DNA from: Strigamia acuminata
Lineage: Eukaryota > Arthropoda > Chilopoda > Geophilomorpha > Linotaeniidae
Length of the DNA stretch: 64,000 nt
Assembly (NCBI GenBank): GCA_949358305.1
Contig: OX442315.1
Coordinates: 992,001-1,056,000 of the forward strand
Direction of reading: 5' to 3'
In this document: positions 59,101 to 64,000 of the stretch, one piece after another
Numbering within the stretch: the stretch's first letter is position 1
Layout: each line of letters opens with the position of its first letter
Notes under the pieces: model-generated
What the model was told of the DNA's origin: nothing
Databases searched by the model: none
What the model saw: the letters and a program-made list of their open reading frames with translations, nothing else
Position numbers and translations under genes: made by a program

Positions 59101-60120
59101 ATGTTTAAAGCCCTACACAAAACCACTTCAGGGTACCATCCAAGGACCAATGGTCTTACAGAAAGATTCAATGCGACGTTTGCAAAAATGTTACAAATTT
59201 ATGTTGATAAGGACCAGAGGGACTGGGATGATTTTTTGCCATTTTTGCTTTTCTCGTATAATACCGGTGTGCACGAGACGACAGGATATACACCTTATTA
59301 TCTTTTGAAAGGATATGAAGTTGATTTGAACGTGGACGTAAACCTCAACTTACCTCAAAAAGAATTTACCTTGCGAACCTCAAAATTCATCAGAGAAGCT
59401 AGGAAGATAGCAAATGAAAGGTTGGAGTGGCAAGGAGAAAAAAGCAGAAAAAGATTCGATCAAGGCCGAGTTCATGTGGAATTTGATCCAGGAGAATTAG
59501 TATATCTCAAAACACCCAATAGAAAAGTTGGGTTAAGTGAAAAACTCCTACCACAATTCTCAGGCCCATACGAAATAGTACGAAGAACCGCGCCAAATGA
59601 CTATGAAATTAGAAGTTCAAATGGAAAGAAAACAGATATTGTTAACATTGAACGATTAAAACCGTATAAACCCAGAGAAGAAATTCCAGCGGAAATATTA
59701 GAAGAATTGACAGCTAAAAAAGTCACATTTGCTGATGAAACTGCAACACAAAGTGAAAAACAACAAGAAATTGAAGAAAACACATCAATTTCGCCAATTC
59801 CAATCGCTAAAGAACGATTTATTAGCGATGACGATCAAATTTCGTTAAAAACACTCTTTGAACCTGAAGAAAATACAATAAAAGTGTCAAATTTCCCAAT
59901 TCCAAGCGAAAAAGAGCGATTAAAAGCGCTCTATGGACCGAAAGAAATTATGGAAAGATGGCAAAACGAAGACGAACGGAAAAACAAAGAAAATCAATTG
60001 CGAAAACCGCCGACAGGTGTCGCTGACGCAGTCGATGACGCGTCGCCGCCTGAAATCGAGAGTTTCCGGTCACGTCGCCTTCGCAAACAGGCTCGTCGTG
60101 ACTACAGTGGATTGTGTTAA
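56176..60120 (+). CDS. pol: Gyp-A2 Pol: protease, RT, RNase H, integrase (full length)
   Basis: 1314 codons in the -1 frame to gag; the listed first codon is GTG, so entry by frameshift is likely. Protease VMDTGGKRNVIS (Asp57; the usual Ala after DTG is Gly). RT: FCVDWRRLNAIT, LGMGLCNSPAAFQ, YIDD at 472-475. RNase H: STDASAYGLGAVL, Asp621. Integrase: His830/His837 with Cys867/Cys870, Asp900 (GIDTLG), Asp960 (LSDKGTEY), Glu996 (NGLTERFN). GPY/F module: FSGPYEIVRR at 1128-1137. An acidic then Arg-rich tail follows. All catalytic residues are present. The signatures differ clearly from Gyp-B and Gyp-D, placing Gyp-A in another Ty3/Gypsy lineage. Confidence 0.97.
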   Translation: MGRPQRRCHHQQGRCCHPKKKRKSRKEKIIVVEMNISESLLEIPVIVNNMEVKAVMDTGGKRNVISEELAEALQLKYPPSPNIRLQGVSGELVTPIGKAKMNITIGELTYRIEVLIVKGFHYELLLSDPFMLFAKCVLDYDKQKIFVGRTSGKEVSFPMNKTFVDQNYVARVMKNITIPPMHECIVPIYLNKAITLDMFVQPLHNVTDRFAVIGCKTLTDFKNGKGIIRVANPTKKTVFLKEKSAIAKAYYVVDVGVFDEKQVHCFDFDSSIAKDKMNKDQQEQMRQLLQKNQDRFAVSDKDLGRVKVYKHKIDTGDHEPIHLQPYRRSMKEKEVEAEETKKLLDMGVIRESESPWSAPVLLIKKRDGKWRFCVDWRRLNAITKKMVYPLPRIDDTLDQLAGAQFFSMMDLIQGYYQVEIDEQDREKTAFTTSSGHFEFNVLGMGLCNSPAAFQKLMNKVLGNLLGKVCIAYIDDLIIFSKTFDQHLKDLDNVFDKLRQSNLKVKLSKCTFGTNSIKYLGHVVDSEGISPDPRNLESVAKFPVPTNLKLLRGFIGLCSYYRKFIPGFADISKPLVNLTKKDEKFDWGPPHDKAFKTLRTALITVPVLAHPNFEEPFMVSTDASAYGLGAVLKQKINKQEHVIAYASRLLSQAEQNYTATERECLAILFGIEKYRPYLYGKKFQIITDHSALQWLKSVKNPNGRLARWSLQLVDFDFDVIYKSGKAHKDADALSRIPEDLSEEENEIVPSLLLEQLDLPAEQRKDKKLLELITAMNQVEQLPKKRRRPLKQFVLLDNVLFRKKNSLNSLDTEVNLLYVPQHLKTAVLEEMHDGLTGAHLGLNKTWKRMRTRFFWPRIYKDVRNYVLSCPHCASSKSMTTAPKGLMQPWSTISKPFERIGIDTLGSFPTSDKGNKYVFVMTDYLSRTVIARAAPASTALEAARTLLYELMLKEGSPREILSDKGTEYRNKMVEEVSNMFKALHKTTSGYHPRTNGLTERFNATFAKMLQIYVDKDQRDWDDFLPFLLFSYNTGVHETTGYTPYYLLKGYEVDLNVDVNLNLPQKEFTLRTSKFIREARKIANERLEWQGEKSRKRFDQGRVHVEFDPGELVYLKTPNRKVGLSEKLLPQFSGPYEIVRRTAPNDYEIRSSNGKKTDIVNIERLKPYKPREEIPAEILEELTAKKVTFADETATQSEKQQEIEENTSISPIPIAKERFISDDDQISLKTLFEPEENTIKVSNFPIPSEKERLKALYGPKEIMERWQNEDERKNKENQLRKPPTGVADAVDDASPPEIESFRSRRLRKQARRDYSGLC

Positions 60121-60950
60121 GGTTTTCTGAGACGAACCGGGTTTACTGTGTGACTCAAAGAAACCTAAAGCATTAATAACAGCAGCAGTTGATTTGTGTG
60201 TGATTCCGTAAGTGAAAGGAGTGGATTTTGAACGAATTTGGCGAACAAATAGCTTGAAAACGAAACGAATCTATCGCGAATTTTGTGAGAAAATAACATC
60301 GCGAAATGGAAATTTAGGCTTAAATAATTGTGTTAAATCTTCAAAAATGAAATTTTAGTGTGTGCATATATTATCAAGTGACTAATTAGTTGAAGAATTG
60401 TTAAATTTAGTGTAAATTAGTGCAACATGAAATGTTAAATGAAATAGTGAATGGAAATTGGAAAAATTTTGTGAAAATTTTGAACCGTGAAATTCTCCCA
60501 TTCGAGTTGATCAAAGAAGAGGATAAGAAAGATCAAGCGGAAGGAGGAGAGTGAAGTGAACTTTAACTTCTTTAAGTGAATAAGTGTAAAATCAACACGA
60601 ACTTTGAACATTTTTTTTGTGTGTGTGTTTTTTTTATTTTATAGAAAATTGAAAACTGAAAAAAAGTAATATAAAAATAAAAAACCAAAAAGTGTTATCA
60701 TTGATGAGAAGTGTTAATTTTATTTAATTTTAAACTTTGAATATTGTTTCCAATGTAAAAGTGTAATAAAAAGTGACTATGACATTTATAAACATTGAAA
60801 AGTGTGTTATATGATATCTTTGTAAAAATAAGGATGATGAAAAGAGATTCTCAAAATTGTAAAATTGAGTTTATGATTTGAAAATTTTTTTAATGTGAAA
60901 GGAGATGCGTTAGTTAGAACAATTCATTGTTTTTCGAGAGACCGAAAAAA
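60121..60950 (+). other. Gyp-A2 3' region with deletion scar of the third ORF
   Basis: Matches A1 from 48604 to about 48967, then jumps at about 60487 to the last ~20 codons of the Ulp1-like ORF (counterpart of 50166 onward). Start codon, catalytic domain and the presumed acceptor are all lost. The rest matches the A1 3' UTR. Confidence 0.9.
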
Positions 60951-60964
60951 TTAAAGGGGGGGGC
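60951..60964 (+). other. Gyp-A2 polypurine tract
   Basis: TTAAAGGGGGGGGC directly before the 3' LTR. Confidence 0.8.
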
Positions 60965-61458
60965 TGTTACGCGGTAGAGCCGTACCGTGTATCGGCTGGC
61001 TCTGCTCGCTCTGTTTAGGCATTTAATGCAATGAATTCTCACTAGACGGCGCTGTGCACCTAATTAGATGCACAGACCGTTCAACTTAGTTAATAGGGGG
61101 AATAGGAGTTTACTTAGTGAGTTGATTAAGCCAGAGAGCTCAGATCTCTTTTGATTCTCAAACTGTTACCTTCACCTACTACTGCCAGCCGGTTGACGGT
61201 CAGGCAGGACTAGGTTTTCCTGAATTGAATTGAATAAACAACAGCATCATCCTTATTTGATTTGAATGAACCATTTATGTGTTTTAGGTTTAATAAATGA
61301 ACAAATGTAATAAGAGCTGATGACCGAACATTTACATTAGTAAATGTCCGACTTTGAATAATAAAGCCAACAGGCATTTTACATATAAAACCCTGTGTCA
61401 TTCTTGATTAACTTCATGTCACGTAGGACTAAATCAATCCCCATTTAGCCACGTAACA
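60965..61458 (+). repeat. Gyp-A2 3' LTR
   Basis: 494 bp, no difference seen from 53809-54302; CTCF-like motif at 61039-61054. Confidence 0.95.
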
Positions 61459-61462
61459 ATAT

Positions 61463-63271
61463 AGAAATAAAAATGCACAACCTCCTCGTCAAGATCAGTC
61501 GAATTTGACACCAGGAGATTTTAATCGTGCTTTCCAACAACGATTACGAGCGAATAACTTCGCTCGCAACCAACAAAGAGGATTTACAAATCCAGAGAAC
61601 TTTGAGAATACGTTCAACAGAGCGAATTTGGGTCCGCCTAATATGGCCAACCCTAATCCAAGTTTTCCAAACGGGTCAAATAGTTGTCCGAATCTCGCTG
61701 GAAATTTGAACCCAAATTTAGGTGCGACAAGAGGTCCAAACCGCCGTTTTGACCCAAATTCTAGATTTGCAAACAATTCTAGTCCAGCACCTAACAGGCA
61801 AAGGGGTCACCCAGTTCCTCCGAACTCGAATAACCCAGTTGATATGAATGATTTAAATAATCCTTCTAATCCGGAGACGCAAGGAGATTCCAATAATTAT
61901 TTGAATCACGGTACACCAAGCAATTCGAACAATCGTCCGAATTTTGGTGGCCCAGGAAGCTTGAACAACCGTCCGAACTTTAACAATCGGAGTAATTCTA
62001 ATAATCATTCGAATTATGGGAACCAAGGTAATTCGAATAACCATTCGAATTTTGGTAACCACAGTAGACCAAATCGAGGGTCGAATACTTTCAACCCCAA
62101 CAATGGTGGCTCAAGTCAAAATAACTCGAGTCAATCAAACACTGGTGGGTCGTCGAATGACCATTCACGTCCTCCAAGCAGCTTTGGAATGACGGCTGAT
62201 GACCTCGCGTCAATTGCCACAACCATGCATAAATTAATGCAGGCTGGAAAAAGTTCCGCCATTGTCCCTCAAACTAACAGTTTGAAGCCCCCAGATATTC
62301 CTGTATTCTCTGGAAAGGCAGATGAAAGCGAACGCTTTCTCACTATCGTAAAAAATGTCGCTTTCCTGCGAAACATGTCACTCGATGACATGCTTGTTAA
62401 AGGCGTTGCTGGTTATCTAACCGAGCAAGCACATGGTTGGTTCCATGAAAGGAGAGGAGATTTCATATCTTGGGAAGTATTTGAACAGGCGTTCAAAGAA
62501 AGGTTTGTAGCCACTCGACAAGAGCGGACGAATCAATTAACGAAATTAAGACAACTGGAAACAGAAAGTCTTTACGACTTTATGCACAAATATTACCAGT
62601 TATGGATATTGCAAGACAGTCTTGATGCAAAAGGGGCTGGATGTCTTTTTATCGGGAGTGTAACTCCTGCTAACGATTTGCTTTTGCATACGCAAGGCAT
62701 AGCGGATTTACCTCTGACAGAGATTTATACCGTTATAACGAAAAATAAAGGTCTGTACAGTCGTACAGCTAATGGAGTAAAGGAAAATAATTCCAATCCA
62801 GTTGTTTTCCCACCTCGGAAAACAGACACTCGTCCTCAGTTGAAGACAAATGTTAAATCCTTAACTTTGGATTCACAAGAACAACTTAATATTTGTGAGG
62901 CCGTTTATTTAATAAATGGAGTAGTAGATCAGACCAGACGTGGTCAATTAGTTTGTTATAACTGTAAGCAGCCCGGACATATGCGTCGGGAGTGTACAAA
63001 TCCAAAACCACGCACAAATTTCAACTCTGAAGAGTTACAAAAACGTGGTACTCCGGATTCCCCGACTGTGGATCCGACTTCTAAACGACCTAATAATAGG
63101 TGGATAACTCAAGAAGTGTTGGATGCAACACTAGATGCTAAACTTGATGCGAAATTAAATACTTTTGAAAATAAGTTACAAACTTCGCTGACCAACTCGT
63201 TGGCAGAAATGGTCAAAACTTTGATCAAGCCCGAATCGACAGATTCAAGTGCTACTAGTTCAAAAAACTAG
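61463..63271 (+). pseudogene. gag: Gyp-B2 gag, 3' part
   Basis: Continues in phase from 53808 after removing Gyp-A2 and one ATAT, starting RNKNAQPPRQDQ as in B1. It contains the Asn-rich repeats, the capsid-like region (IPVFSGKADESERFL) and the CCHC knuckle CYNCKQPGHMRREC. Relative to B1 it has small in-frame indels in the Asn-rich part and lacks the EELPEECEA-type stretch. It ends SSKN-stop on AAAAAAC TAG. Before A2 inserted this gag was complete. Confidence 0.93.
63262..63268 (+). promoter_or_regulatory. Gyp-B2 -1 frameshift heptamer A AAA AAC
   Basis: Same heptamer and stop context as B1. The -1 frame is open from 63259 into pol. Confidence 0.8.
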
Positions 63272-63336
63272 ATCCGGGGGACGAAGGTTTATTCCATCCC
63301 CCAGAAGTAGCTAATGCTACATCGGAGATTTTATTT

Positions 63337-64000
63337 ATGGATGTAGACACAACTTGTCTTGAAATAGCCACTAGTCATAGTGGCGGAGTAGAGGAAAATC
63401 TACAAGAAATGACGGAGCAATTAAAAAATCTGACATTGTTTCCTCACAAGTGCTACACGAAGAAATTCTGTAGACTTCGCCGACTCAACAGAGTCATAGG
63501 CGGCAATAACTTGCACAACATTACTTTGGGTAATAATAAAGATGATCCTCGAATGAAGATCACAATTGGTGGGCTCACCTACAACGCGCTCATGGATACA
63601 GGAGCATCTCAATGTTACATTGGAGAACAACTTTTGTCTGAAACTCAGGCTCTGCCGGAATTTTTGCAAGAGGCTCCCAGAAACATGTTGGTTAACGCTG
63701 TAGGCGTAGCACACAAGCCTGTCGGACAAATAACTTTGTGCGTGCAATGGGCTGATGAATTTACACCAATGAATTTCATCGTTTTGGCAAAACGAGTTTG
63801 TGGCTTGATACTTGGTCACAATTTCATGCGCAGACAGAAAATTAGTCCGCATCCACATTTACAAGAGTTCTCTTGTGCAGATAAACCTAATTGGTCCGCC
63901 CCTTATGAGTCGGAAGAAGCCAATTTGGCCCTCGCCCCGTTAAATCGAATTACTTTCGATTATTTAGGACTGTCGTCCACTCTCAACTCAATTGAGTTAA
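63337..64000 (+). CDS. pol: Gyp-B2 Pol, N-terminal part, cut by the window edge
   Basis: First ATG of the -1 frame; 221 codons in view with no stop, over 95% like B1 Pol residues 1-221. The protease motif ALMDTGASQC is present (Asp87). The open frame extends upstream to the frameshift site, so a Gag-Pol fusion is expected. RT and later domains lie outside the window. Confidence 0.93.
   Translation, partial: MDVDTTCLEIATSHSGGVEENLQEMTEQLKNLTLFPHKCYTKKFCRLRRLNRVIGGNNLHNITLGNNKDDPRMKITIGGLTYNALMDTGASQCYIGEQLLSETQALPEFLQEAPRNMLVNAVGVAHKPVGQITLCVQWADEFTPMNFIVLAKRVCGLILGHNFMRRQKISPHPHLQEFSCADKPNWSAPYESEEANLALAPLNRITFDYLGLSSTLNSIEL

Larger units (their letters stand above)
53809..61458 (+). mobile_element. 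Gyp-A2: recent Gyp-A copy with intact gag-pol and deleted third ORF
   Basis: 494-bp LTRs (53809-54302 and 60965-61458) appear identical. TSD ATAT at 53805-53808 and 61459-61462. PBS, gag, full-length pol and PPT are present. Compared with A1, about 1.2 kb is missing near 60487, removing nearly the whole Ulp1-like ORF. Confidence 0.95.
29406..64000 (+). mobile_element. Gyp-B2: Ty3/Gypsy element split by A1 (with B1) and A2; runs off the right edge
   Basis: The pieces in order are LTR 29406-30032, LTR remainder 51160-52269, PBS, leader, gag 53395-53808 continuing at 61463-63271, and the start of pol at 63337. Each break is bounded by Gyp-A LTRs and the 4-bp duplication ATAT, and the B2 sequence rejoins exactly. 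It is oriented opposite to B1. Confidence 0.9.

Noticed and set aside
1-64000. Prokaryotic features (operons, CRISPR, Shine-Dalgarno sites), rRNA and tRNA genes
   Set aside because: No such features seen; tRNA-like matches are only primer-binding sites of 12-18 bases next to LTRs.

Overview
This window is eukaryotic, almost certainly from an arthropod or other invertebrate nuclear genome, in a repeat-dense and AT-rich region. Nothing prokaryotic is present. About 97% of it is LTR retrotransposons nested inside one another. I name them here by letter: Gyp-A, -B, -C, -D and -E are Ty3/Gypsy-type (pol order PR-RT-RNaseH-IN), and Cop-F is Copia-related. Boundaries come from repeated LTRs, target-site duplications (TSDs), primer-binding sites (PBS) and polypurine tracts (PPT) read directly in the sequence.

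Left block (1-27377). The window opens inside Gyp-E, whose gag and pol lie to the left. Its third ORF (508-1747, continuing at 7912-9536) is split by Cop-F (1748-7906; 467-bp LTRs, TSD CTCCA). The Gyp-E 3' LTR is 10370-11411. Next is Gyp-C, a relative of Gyp-B that has lost pol and keeps only a gag ORF (12350-13483). Its 3' LTR (14313-27377) is split by the intact 11.4-kb Gyp-D (15094-26501; 610-bp LTRs, TSD ACGT), which carries gag, pol in the -1 frame and a probably spliced third ORF.

Middle (27378-29268). This is the only stretch not clearly retroelement. It holds a weak WW-like ORF, a minisatellite, a small hairpin, and a cysteine-rich secreted-peptide ORF. The signal-peptide exon of that ORF is repeated in inverted orientation about 300 bp away.

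Right block (29269-64000). A C-like LTR stub (29269-29405) is interrupted by Gyp-B2 (plus strand, runs off the right edge). Gyp-A1 inserted into the B2 5' LTR (TSD ATAT). Gyp-B1 (minus strand) then inserted into the A1 5' LTR, and a later deletion at 43350 fused what was left of B1's 5' LTR to A1's gag. Gyp-A2 (53809-61458, TSD ATAT) sits inside B2's gag.

How the genes work together. Gag forms the particle; Pol supplies protease, reverse transcriptase, RNase H and integrase, apparently by -1 frameshifting at A-rich heptamers just before the gag stop. Each Gypsy family whose 3' internal region is visible adds a different, non-envelope ORF after pol. In Gyp-A this ORF is a Ulp1/C48-type (SUMO-protease-like) cysteine peptidase with His281, Asp300, Gln340 and Cys346 in the family spacing. 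Copy A2 lacks it through a clean 1.2-kb internal deletion. I consider these third ORFs, above all the Ulp1-like one, the best candidate for an undescribed system here. The RT-less Copia-like element with a long intact ORF, the CCGGGGGA boxes at ORF junctions, and the covarying LTR hairpin modules come next.
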